In this document: positions 11,670 to 21,999 of the stretch, piece after piece
Layout: every line of letters begins with the position of its first letter
How positions within the stretch are numbered: position 1 is the first letter of the stretch
Assembly: GCA_001939145.1 (NCBI GenBank)
Contig: LSRX01001469.1
Coordinates: 1-64,000, forward strand
DNA: 64,000 bases
Direction: 5' to 3'
Origin: Symbiodinium microadriaticum
Taxonomy: Eukaryota > Sar > Dinophyceae > Suessiales > Symbiodiniaceae
The notes under the pieces: model-generated
The model's input: the letters and a program-made list of their open reading frames with translations, nothing else
Database searches by the model: none
What the model was told of the DNA's origin: nothing
Position numbers and translations under genes: made by a program

Positions 11670-12180
11670 TCTGTTCTGGCATTTCCCGACATGGGGCCAG
11701 ATCACAGCCGGCAATGCCGGAGCCCGCGTTAGCGGATGTGGGACACAGACTAGCAGACGCCAACGTCATAGGTTTGATCACAATCATGTTCGACTCATTT
11801 TCAGCAGTGACCGATGCCATCATCTATGACCAGTCCGGAATTGGAGCCAGGGTTGACGCCTGTTGTTCGACGCTGCGTTTGCCGGTTTACTTCAGAGGTT
11901 TGCAGGTATCTCGACGCAGGCAGGATTGAGGCGTGAGGGTTTGTGCAAGTGTCAGTACATGTGCCAGTGAACATGTTGAGCATGTTGCTGTGTGTCTAGA
12001 AGTGTAACTTGCTGATCTGATTTCCAAGGTTGCGAAGCTCTGTAGGATTGAGGCTGCAATGTTTGTGACTGACTGAACTGCATCCATGTCGTAGCCTTGT
12101 TTGATGCTGTGTCGGCCTCCGGTTGGGCCAGTCAAGCACCTTCTGTTGTAGCCCGGTTTATCCCGGGCATGTGTGTGCGT

Positions 12181-12427
12181 GTAAACACCTGGACATGGCG
12201 TCAAGTGAGTGCAGAGGGGCAGCGAGCATTTCGGGATTGCACTGCCAAACAAAGACCGTCCAGACTTGCTGTGATATGGAGAAGGGACGCCTTCTTCACG
12301 CACCTGCTGCAACGGCCGCCCAAATCGCACCCTGAAAGCTGTTGCTTCGTCTTTGGCTTTCTGAAGTGAACTCAAAAATATGACTTTCTGCAACTTCGCA
12401 TCAGTTCTTGCCACGCCTGAGCGTGCG
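12181..12427. repeat. dispersed repeat, copy 2
   Basis: Direct repeat of 11425-11669, offset by about 757 bases. It shares long exact blocks such as CCGCCCAAATCGCACCCTGA and TGACTTTCTGCAACTTCGCA. Confidence 0.7.
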
Positions 12428-12526
12428 TGCATATATGTATAGACATATATATATATATAGAAACATTTACACAGACGCTGTATGTATGGATTCATGCACG
12501 CAAGCACTGGTGCAAACTTAGATATC

Positions 12527-14620
12527 ATGGCATCCCGGCCCACAGAGGCCGAAGAACAGCCTGCTGCAGGCACGGCTATCGTTTTATCCAACGATGCCTA
12601 TGCTCCATGATCTCTCTGGTTCTTGGTAGGGAATCGGGGAATGGATCCTTATGATAGTCCATTAAGGTCCCTTATAGTAGCACCAATAACCCATTCCCTC
12701 AATCCCTACTAAGAACCAGTCAGTGTGCTACAGGCTATGCCAAGCTGACGGTTGCTCAGCTCAAGGCAAAATGCGCGGAGCTGGACTTGCCAAAGTCAGG
12801 GCGCAAAGCCGACCTGGTGGTAAGGCACTTAGTCGCGTAGGACCGTCTTTAATGATAGATGCAGAGGCAGACTGGATAGGGCTCACCTGCACGAGGCTCG
12901 CTTAGAAGCCAAAGCTGCTTCGCAGGATCTGGGCCGAGTTGCTGCTTTACAACCTTGAAGGTGAGGCATTTGCCCTCGGCCGGCATCTAGCCTCGCAGAG
13001 GCCAGCCACAGCACAGCTGGCTCCAAGTTTCTGGTGGGAGACAGGGCCGGCGACACAGTTGCGATGCAGAGATGTCGTCATGCAAGCACTGCCACATGCC
13101 ATTAAGGTTATGGCCTTGTATGAGGAAGAACAGAAAGAATGCGAGGCAGTCATCGAGACAACGCTGCTCAGGGATCAGCAAAACTGTCAGGCTCTTGTCC
13201 AGTGCCACAACGGCGATGAGTCCTACTTAATCACCTGGACGGAGGTGCAAAGTCATAAGAATGACTTGCATGGTGCACCTTGCAGCACTCGGTACTCGTT
13301 GTTCCGACAGGATGGCTACGAGCACATTCAGGATGCTAGCAACATGAGGCTTGGTGGCGGGTTTTGCTTTGTCAGACAGCCTCTAACTGAGTCTGTGCTC
13401 CTCGCGAAGGCTTCTCAAGCGCAGGGACGAGCCTTTTCGCTTCTCAGCACAGTGCTGAGATGGGACCGGAGTTTGCCGAGCCGAGTGCGATCGACCGCAA
13501 GTCCTGATAAGGCCGGCGACAAAGTTGAAGGCTTGTTCCATGACGAAGACAGGTGGTATGCCGCAAACCTCCAAGCATTGCTTCGAGGGGTCGGAGGAAC
13601 CTGCATCGCATACGTACACGAGCTAAGGCTCGCATTAAGTGTGTCAATGATTCTGGCTCCTACACTGTCATTTGGGACGAAGATGGCCAGGAACTCAGCT
13701 ACAGCCTTTCAATTTCGCTGGTGGAGTTGGAAACTTATCAATGTGAGAGAGCAATCTGTGTTAGCTCAGCTTGTGTAAGGTGAGGAATACGAGCTTGCGC
13801 CGTGCACTTTGTAAGTCTTATCTCGTCCACTGGGAGTTTCATCTTCGCTGGCAGCGCTTTCCTCCAAGGGAGAAGGACATAAAGCCATCAATGCTGCCCA
13901 CTCCGCTGTCAGACTTGAGGTGTGGGCCCAGGGCTGCCTTCCGAGAACAAACCCTCCCGGAGGGCTGCTGAGCTTGCCATCTTTTGCTTTTGCTGGCGAG
14001 GCCTCGCCAGAAGCTCATAGGCACAGTGACAAGGACAGGATATGAGCTCGAGCACTGAACACGTCGGTTTGGCCTCATGATGGACGAAACGAGGACATTT
14101 GGTTTCGGAACGTTTGTTGACATCGGCGCTGAGCGAGACGGAGAGATCCTGAGCTTGAAGTGTAGCAATTTTCGTGACAGCCTCTTGCGACAACTCTTCC
14201 ATGTGTCATGCAGAGGTTTGCTGAAGCCTTGGTTCACCTTCAAGGGTGAAGAGCCAAGTTTCAAGCGGGGAGACAAGGTCAAGGCCTGGTCAGGGGTTTT
14301 CGCTCCGTAGTAATGGCCCGTCTGCCCTTCTGCGCGTTTCCGTGAATGTTGGCCGTATAGGCACTCTATGATGAGGATGAGGAGTACTACGCAGCGACAG
14401 TCCAGAAGGCGAAACTTCCAAGTCCCAAAATCACGAAGAAAAGCAGAGACAGAGACAGTCGAGTTTTGGCGCAGACAAGGACAACGGCGATGGTACTTTC
14501 GACATAGTATGGGAGGAGGACGATTGCGAGTACACGCAGAGACCTCAGGCTGCCCGAGTTCCTATTTCCTTCTTTTGTGGGCCGGCCCAGGGCCGAGAAG
14601 TCGAAGATGGAGCTAATTCG
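12527..14620 (+). CDS. SAP / Tudor-like / S1-like multidomain nucleic-acid-binding protein
   Basis: The likely first exon is 12527-12608 (MASRPTEAEEQPAAGTAIVL…). The exon from 12734 reads YAKLTVAQLKAKCAELDLPK plus SGRKADLV, a SAP DNA-binding helix pair. Further on come Tudor/Agenet-like units: VMALYEEEQKECEAVIETTL with NGDESYLITW (about 13100-13240), GDKVEGLFHDEDRWYAANLQ with SGSYTVIWDEDGQE (about 13515-13700), and GDKVKALYDEDEEYYAATVQ with DGTFDIVWEEDDCEY (about 14270-14545). The third unit is joined across a GC-AG intron, 14284-14360. Before it, RTFGFGTFVDIGAERDGEI (about 14092) looks like the start of an S1 RNA-binding fold. Some joins, especially 12790-13080, are unresolved. A chromatin- or RNA-associated role is inferred from the domains only. 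Confidence 0.6.
12616..12719. mobile_element. short inverted-repeat element, introner candidate
   Basis: The termini CTGGTTCTT…(12616-12644) and …AAGAACCAG (12691-12719) are inverted repeats matching at 25 of 29 positions. The element fills most of the interval between the proposed first exon (to 12608) and the SAP exon (from 12734) of the surrounding gene. A GA-AG splice at 12609-12733 (125 bases) joins ...NDAYAP to CYAKLTV in frame. GA-AG introns are known in dinoflagellates, but this one is inferred. Confidence 0.55.
14284..14360 (+). other. GC-AG intron
   Basis: This 77-base intron starts GCCTGG and ends TATAG before GCA. Its removal joins RGDKVK to ALYDEDEEYYAATV in phase 0 and restores a complete Tudor-like strand pattern. 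Confidence 0.7.
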
Positions 14621-14737
14621 CCTCGCAGAGCTGGAGTATGGAAGCAAGGCTCGTAGACTCGGTTTTGGACGCACAGGGCAGCGCTGCAGACAGGAGCGAG
14701 CATTCTGCCGCTGTCAGCCGAGAAGCATCAAGTCCAC

Positions 14738-15185
14738 ATGTCGTCACGACCCAGTAGGTGGCAGTGGCAACCAGTCTCGGAGAACCGATGGGAGTGGATG
14801 CCTCCAGAGACAAGCTTGCAGCTCTCCGTATCCCTTGGAAAAGACGACACCGCCGTTGTCCACTGGCCAGCACTCGGCAGTGTCGAAGTCGACAGGAGTG
14901 CTGGGGTAGTTCGATTGCAAGGTCAAACGCTGGGCAAAGTCCGGCGAGTGCCGAACTGGTGGGGAGAAGATGCGAACCTGGCCTCTGGGGTGCTGGTGGC
15001 TGCAGAGACGGCTAAAGGCGTGGAGTTCCTCCTTACCGTGGAGAGCAGGCCCTGGTGGCCCACCCGGCAAGTAGGCCCACTGTGGGGATTCGTCGAAGCG
15101 GAGGACCCAAACCTCACCTCTGCCATGGCTCGGGAGGCAGCCGAAGAGGGCCTCGAGATTTTGGGAAGCCAAGATCAGCTGCTGG
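14738..15185 (+). CDS. Nudix-like domain protein (partial, degenerate Nudix box)
   Basis: The open frame contains VEFLLTVESRPWWPTRQVGP, then LWGFVEAEDPN, then AMAREAAEEGLEILGSQDQL. The spacing and the REAAEE helix resemble the Nudix box (G…E…RExxEExG), which coordinates divalent metal for hydrolysis of nucleoside diphosphate derivatives. The box is one residue short between EE and G, so catalysis is uncertain. Upstream there is a tryptophan-rich part (SRWQWQPVSENRWEWMPPE). The frame runs into an inverted-repeat element at 15183 and continuation beyond it is unresolved. It could be a separate gene or the 3' part of the SAP/Tudor gene. Confidence 0.4.
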
Positions 15186-15298
15186 GTTCTTCTTCAGGGG
15201 TTTTAAATGAAGTTACTATAAGAGGGAAACCGGGTTATTTTTACTATAGATCCCTATTATGGTAACTTAAATTCAGTTCCTTAATTAACAAGAACCCA
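15183..15298. mobile_element. AT-rich foldback element, possible introner
   Basis: TGGGTTCTT (15183-15191) is exactly inverted at 15290-15298. An inner block AAGTTACTATAAGAGGGA near 15210 pairs with TCCCTATTATGGTAACTT at 15251-15268. The insert is AT-rich inside a GC-rich coding stretch. The edges carry a GT (15186) and an AG (15299) that could serve as splice sites, but the downstream frame after this splice was not resolved. Confidence 0.5.
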
Positions 15299-15299
15299 G

Positions 15300-18200
15300 G
15301 CTCTTAGCCAGCTTGGAGTCTTCAGAGACCTCCTGTCCCGTGTCCTTCTGGCCCTGGCAATCCGACACAGCACGGCGGCCACGGCCTGCAGTTCTGCGAA
15401 TGGTGAGCTTGGGTCACCTGTCTCCGATGCAGAAAGGTGCAGTTGTTGGCAGCTTTAGGAAGCGACGCCGCCACGCCTTAGCTTGGGCGGCTTCCTTGGC
15501 CGTCCTGGCACAACCTGCATCACACTTGGAAGTGGAGGAGCTCATCTGGGTGAACTCGCGGTCCTTGCTACAAGAGATGCAGGCACGCCACCATCCAGAA
15601 ATAGGGAGAGTGTCAAACGGAGAAAGGGGAGCACGATGCTTGCTTTGCACCTTTCCCCACCCAAGAAGGCGGCCCTAGATGGGGCCCACAAGGCACAACT
15701 TCAAAACCCCACGCGCCTGCTCACGATTGGATGATACTGGATGCATGTTCCTGTAGAGGATCGTAGCAACTCCCAAGTTCACATCGACAGCTCACCTCTT
15801 CGTAGACACGTGCCTTCCCCAGGCTGGCCAGGTCCCATGGCTTGGCGGGAGCGCCGGTGGTCCCCTGCGCGGATTTGTGGGCGATCTCCTTCGGGAGGCT
15901 GGGGCTATCACACAATATCACACAATCAGCTGCTTGCGATTCTGTTGCAGCTCCGTGTAGTTGCTTCGGGGCCTGACAAGAGCAAAGCGTCGGTTGAACA
16001 CTGCACGTACCACCGGACCGTGACGACACCAATACAGATACCGCAGTCATTGTCACGGCGCCAGGGCCAACGTTGGAAGCGAAGTGCGCGATTTCGAGAC
16101 TTCTGCAGAGGAAATTCTGAGGTGCCACGGATTGCCATTTTGTCAGTTTGTCAATTCTTGTGAGCATGTCGCACTTTTTCCACGTGTTGGCAACTGGATC
16201 CATGGGATGCAAGCCCTTCGCTTCATGGCATTCTGGCAGTGTGTTCAACGACTCAATGATGTTCAATGCATGACTATGAATACGATGCTTCCTGGCCATC
16301 TTCTTGGCGTTCCAGGGCTGGCTAGCACATTCGGTGTACGTCGCCCTGCAGTGTGATGTTCCCAGGCGTTGCCTCCAATGCCACACTCGCGCGCACTGGT
16401 TTCAAGGCACACTTTCGGCAATTTGCACGTTGACATCCAAGATCCCGGAATTCGTTCTCTGTGTGTGTGTGTGCGCGTGTGCGCATGAGGCTTGTCACAG
16501 AAGCTGGCACTGCTTTCTGCCAAAAGCTAGGCCTCTTTCAGCCAGCCTAGTCGTCACATCACTCTGCAGGAAGATGCTTGCGTGTAGAGTGCAGTTTTGT
16601 TCGATTGCTTTTCACAGGCAGAAGCAGGCCAGCATCAAGACATCGAGTGCGTGGCCAACCTCCACTGCGCAGAAGCGGACAGTGCTTTGAATCCCAGGCT
16701 TTCAGGACATAGGCCCAGTGTAGGTACATTGTTAGTAGATCCCCTTGCACAGCTGCAAAGTCCAGCGGTGTTCTCGGCTGTTGCATGCTATGTGCAAACA
16801 ACATGCGCCCGGTGGCCGAGAATTCCAAAAAGGCGGCGGTCTGCAGAACAGAATCAGTGACACCGTGACACTGCGATCAGTCAGAACCACAGGGAAGCCG
16901 GTGCAGCAGGGGCTTGCTTGCAGCACATCTGCGAGGTCACGGTGTACGTTGAGTCTGTGAAAACAGACAAGGCAGTCATGAAACGGAGCACCTTCTAGAT
17001 ACTTGACCATATACTGCTCGAGCAATCAGCAGGATGGCCAGCAGAAGCTGTGGCTAGCCACAAGCTTGGTAAAGATCGTTTAAGACTCGACCTTCCGGAA
17101 CGATGGCCCTATGCATTGCAAGGCCTTGGTGAAGGAGAAAATCGGTGGCCAGGGCCCAAAACCGTCCGAGCTTCAGAGTGCTGGCTGGGCACTGGGCATC
17201 GGAATCGCAGCGATGGTCGAACTTTTTGTGGGCTTTGCCCCAGGATGGTCGACCTGTCGGGCTTCACGGACCTCTCCGCGGATCTCTGGCTGAGGGGTCC
17301 GCACCCCGCAGAGTTCTCTTGGAATTCTGCTTGCAATGGCTCTTGGCAGAAACTGAAGCATGCCAGGGACCGTCACGAAGATTTTGAATTTTGGGGCCTT
17401 CGTTAGAGTCGAGCCTCCGACTGGGGGGGAACCAGCACAAGGCTCAAGTCTTAAGTGGATCCAGCAATCTAGCTGTTCATCTTGCTGACAAACACTGACC
17501 TGGAGGTCTGGTCCATGTGAACGACGTCCGGGACGGTTTCATCAAAAATCTCGAGGAGACTTCGGAGGGGCGCATGCCTTAAGGCATCATGGCAAGAAGC
17601 CTCACATCGTACGAAGGAAGAGCTTTCCGTGGATGAAGAAGTGCAGGCAGGTGCTTCTTCTGCCAATCTTCGCGAGTAATCTGCTCCGAGTGACATACTC
17701 CAGCGCGTGATTTAACCGCAACACCCTTGCGCACAGGTTCGCGTGAAGTATCTTGATGCACGCGAAGGGGTGTAGGGGCCTCGTGCGATCCGATGAGACG
17801 ACCAGAAGACATGCCACTGCAAGATCCAAAGCATGGCAGTTTCAGCAGAGGCTGAAGTTGACGCATTTGCAGTAGCGCACCCTCTGCATTTGAGGCTGCA
17901 GCTCTCCATGATTGGCAGCTGACCGGGGCTGTCACCCTTGGCTGTCCTCCTGCAGTGCTACGACTGTGACGACGCAATGGGAACCCTTGATACGTCCGAG
18001 GGTGACAGATGCTTCCGTTTTGTAACAGATGCATTCCAGCAGAGATGCGGGCAAGAGCCACAAATCTCCAGAAGCAAATAGCAAAGCTGCATTTGGCCCC
18101 ATGTTGTTTCACCTTACAGGTATGCGCTATGCGGGGAAGAAGCTTGTCAGTCCAGTCCTGCTGCATTTCGCTATCATCCATGCACTAAGGGCACTTGCTG

Positions 18201-19650
18201 CATCCAAGGTTCCTCAAAGCAACGTCTGTCACTTCCGGCTCAGAGCTTCACTGCTCACACGACAGGAAACGCTCCCACATCGATCTGGCCGTTTGCCAGT
18301 TACCAGCATCCCCACAACTCCACTACTTGAGTAGCACTGAGCACTGGTTGTCTGGACAGCAGATCAGAAAGCCACCACGAAAGCACCATGGCTTTGCCGA
18401 GATGTGGACTCTTTGGCAGCGCACTTAGCCCACGTGAGAGGATATGCAATGCAATCGGTCCACGACTATTCCCTGCAGGAGCTCTTAGTGAGGCTACGCA
18501 GATGCATTGGCCGACTGTAGCTGTAGCTAACAACCGATCAAGAACTCCAGGTAGAAGATGCTTCCTGCCGCTAGTTATTCTGTAGGACATGTTTTTAGTG
18601 TTCGGTCAAATGCGCACAGAGGAAATGTCGCCGCAGCTGGAGGCCAGCATGGCTCTGTAGAAGATTAGCTCACATTAGGCTCTCCGATTTAGGCCCTTTT
18701 CCTCAAAGAATTCTGGCAGTGCTACACGTTTGGAATCGTGAGCCTATTTTGGGGTATATGCACACAGCGCATTGCATTCCCGTCTGTGACAGGAAGGCTC
18801 ATAGAGGTGCAGCCAAAGCTGCTCATGCCTGTCGCTGAGAACTTGCAGTCAGAGACATTCCCGCCTGTTCGGATCGACGTTGACTACTTTGCTGCGGGAT
18901 TCTTCGTGCCTGCTAATGACCTGGAACCGTTGTATCTGCATTCAAAAACCCTGCATGCTGTACACAGGCTGGACCTTCGAGCTGTCAGCGATCGGCATTG
19001 ATTTCGTTAGTTCTTGCCTGGCACCGAGAGCTTTCGGGATGCGCCGCTGTTTGAGCCTGAGAGGTGCACCCTCCGGGACCTCGTTGCAATGAGATAGATA
19101 TACATCTATATGTATATATATATATATATGTGTGATACATGCTATACTATCCAAGACGGCGACGGCACGCTTAGAGCGAACCTCCACCCTGGAAAGGTCT
19201 CAAATCTATGTCTGTCTTGGAAGGAATCATGACTCACTGTAATCTAAACGTACGGGCTGGTTGAAATGAAAACATCCAGCTAAACGACTGTGTCATTGAA
19301 TAGTGATCGTTGTTCGAAGGAATAACCTGAAGCGGACCACGCAGCCCAATGACCCGCTGTGCTTAGGCGAACCTAGCAGTGTGCTTTGTCAGCTTTCGTG
19401 CGACCCCTGGCATGTGCCGACTGCGAGTGCTCACGGAATCCTGCGAGAATTCAGTCGTATCAGAGAGATGCCAAGGCTACCTGAAGCAACTTCGGGAAGC
19501 TGAAGAAGCTTCGTACCAGGCGGCATGCAGCTCGTTGGTGCTTGCTGCTGCAGCGACCGATTGCCGTCAAAGGAAGCAGAACTGGACTTCTCCAAGCTTT
19601 ATGAAGTGCCCCCAGGACTGACCCTAGCGATAACAGGCCACAACGCAAGT
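15300..19650. other. weak exons only, nothing assignable
   Basis: Scattered short frames on both strands look mildly coding, for example + strand GWALGIGIAAMVELFVGFAP near 17190 (one hydrophobic helix) and + strand CQGYLKQLREAEEASYQAAC near 19470. None could be tied to a family or joined into a gene. Small microsatellites lie at about 16460-16490 (GT) and 19105-19130 (TA). Confidence 0.3.
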
Positions 19651-19674
19651 CAGCATCGCCCTTTCTGCCTATGT

Positions 19675-19740
19675 GGGCCCGAAACCCCGAAGCTCTGAAC
19701 CCTAACTCCTAAAGCCCTAAGCCATCCTAAACCCCTCGAG
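19675..19740. repeat. degenerate telomere-like repeats
   Basis: CCCTAA-containing heptamers with substitutions (CCCTAACTCCTAAAGCCCTAA and similar). Confidence 0.5.
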
Positions 19741-19867
19741 CCACTGAGTTCCAGAGGATATGAGAAAACAAAAGCAGAGCCACCATTTGGTGACCTTTCG
19801 GCCGCGGCCTCAGAGACTCAGAGACCCAGAGCTGCCTGAATGAATGAAGATAGGATAACACAAAATG

Positions 19868-20046
19868 GGGTAGCTTTCTAAGTTAGGGTCCCGGCTCAGG
19901 GTTCCTCAAAGGGATCTATAGGGGCTTCCATAAGGGTGCTAGAACGGTAGTGCCCCAAAGTAGGGTCCCTGTTTTAGGTCCCAGATATAGTACGGCACTC
20001 TTACAAAAGGGACCCTACAAAGGGACCCTAATTTAGAGAACTACCC
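19868..20046. mobile_element. MITE-like element with 25-bp inverted repeats
   Basis: The left end at 19868-19892 (GGGTAG…AGGGTCCC) and right end at 20022-20046 are reverse complements with three differences. The 179-base element has no open frame. Its interior contains AGTACGGCAC, shared with the partial copy at 412-530, so at least two members of this family are in the window. Confidence 0.65.
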
Positions 20047-20049
20047 GAA

Positions 20050-20600
20050 TGGTAAATATCATGGTGTATGCCTGGTACGATACCAATCTAGAATGACACA
20101 TGGCTGCAGTACACAACAGTATATAATTAGTATATAAGAGTTTGTAAGAACATCCGACAACATGTAATATCATATAAATTCACACAAAGAATCTCATACA
20201 ATATATGACATCATACAGTAACATATAATCTCATATATCACCGTGTGATGAGACATACGACCAATAAGTCATAATTTATCAAAATGTATCACAATATTTC
20301 GTAGTATCACATAATGCTACGAAGTGTATCATCATGCAGAAGCATATGTAACTGTGCATGACAAGGTGAAAGAGTATCATCTGGCAGCGTACATCAACAA
20401 CTTCCGAGACAGAATGAGTTGCAATCATATAACTGGGTATGGAACGAAGTGTAGTCACATTGCAGTAGTATATAAAGATGGTGACGGGATGTATAGTAAG
20501 TCTATGTCTTGTTGCATAGTGATAAGAACAACAGTACTAAATATAGTAAGCAATACAAAGCAAAACACACTGACACGTATCAACTTATAACAACATACAT
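20050..20600. other. AT-rich stretch without a gene
   Basis: Composition shifts to AT-rich, with many ATAT/CATA words. No organelle gene or repeat unit was recognised. Confidence 0.35.
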
Positions 20601-20729
20601 AAGATATGGTCCTGTGAGCAGAGCATGGTTCGCAAGCAAGGACTTTGCATCAAAAGCGCCTGGGAAAAGTCTCAGAAAGGCTGAACCCATTCCCGTCACA
20701 AGGACAGAGGCACGAGAAGTTGCACTTGA

Positions 20730-21155
20730 GATCTGCTGGGTTTAGCATCATCTGGTGTTTGTTGATGCAGGCAGAGACTACGACTGTGCCATCTAAACCT
20801 GAACCGTGGTGCCCTCGTTGCGGAACTCTTGCTTCTGATGATCGTGCGACGGCAGTAAGGCCACAACCTGCAGCTATGCCAAAACCTCCACCGACATCTC
20901 CACAGAAACCACCCCCGCAGAAACAGGCGGGCTGGACTTGCAGCTATTTGGCCGGCAGTTCACATCCCGAGCACGAGGCGACAGAGCCACCGACTCTGCC
21001 GCCACACGAACACCCACTGAGAATGACATCCACATGCCTGCATCCAAGAAGAAAGACGCACAGTGAGTCCGTAGTGGCCAACACACGAAGACATGTTCAG
21101 GTCCCATCTGTGGCGCAAGGAAGGAAAGCCCCCTGCAACAGCCTTGTCTGCTAGA
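20730..21155 (+). CDS. hypothetical exon with proline-rich segment
   Basis: The + strand frame reads QAETTTVPSKPEPWCPRCG followed by a Pro/Lys-rich linker (MPKPPPTSPQKPPPQKQAGW). CPRCG could be half of a zinc ribbon. The opposite strand at 21207-21488 also holds an uninterrupted frame, so the coding strand is uncertain. Confidence 0.2.
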
Positions 21156-21851
21156 GCTCTTCCCACTGCAGAGTTACCAGCTTTCCGCTGATCCATGCGG
21201 CTAGGCTCACCACCAACCTTGACCTTGACGTTCGTTCCAAACTGAGCACAAAAAGACGATGCACTGCTGCCCGGCGAGCGGGATGTCTGATCGAGGCTGC
21301 ACCTGGAAGGAAGTTTCCAAGTCATTCCTGTCTGAGACTGCTGACGACGGACAACCAAAAGCGTGCTTCAGCTTGTTAGTGTCAGTGCCATCTTGCACAC
21401 CTATGCCATGCTGTGACAACAGGTTGTCTGATGCCAAAGAGATTTGCATCAATATCGGTATGCCCGGCAGGTTTCTGAAATCAGCCACAGGACGAAGACC
21501 CTGTGCAATGCCGGCAGTGTCGTGACGACACCAATGTTAGGTACATCCTGTGGCGGAATCACCTGCGACAAGCCTGGCACCCACCTCGAAGAGGCAACTG
21601 CACTCTTGGAGAGAACAACTTGTTGCTGTGCCGACGAAGACAGAAGTTCAGAACGGTTTCAGACAGCTTTGCGGCTTCTATAGCTGGTCTTCTTCTGGGC
21701 CTGAAGAGGCAAAGCAGTGCACAGCGAGGCCCAGGGCGCTTTCAGCCCGGCCCAAAGCGCGCAGAGCCCACGCCGCGCAGGTCGTCATCACAGCCAAAGT
21801 CGTCTCCCAGCGACGAGGTGACGTGGGAGCCTCGGGCCGGCCTTGCAACTA

Positions 21852-21853
21852 GA

Positions 21854-21890
<37 letters not shown>

Positions 21891-21965
21891 ATATAATACT
21901 ATATGATAATATAATACAATATAATACATATAGAATATAGTAGAATATACTATAATAGCAAGGTA
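21852..21965. repeat. (TA)n microsatellite
   Basis: Alternating TA tract followed by ATAATA-rich sequence. Confidence 0.9.
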
Positions 21966-21999
21966 AAAAAAACAAACAGGAAGAAGATGTAATTAATCT

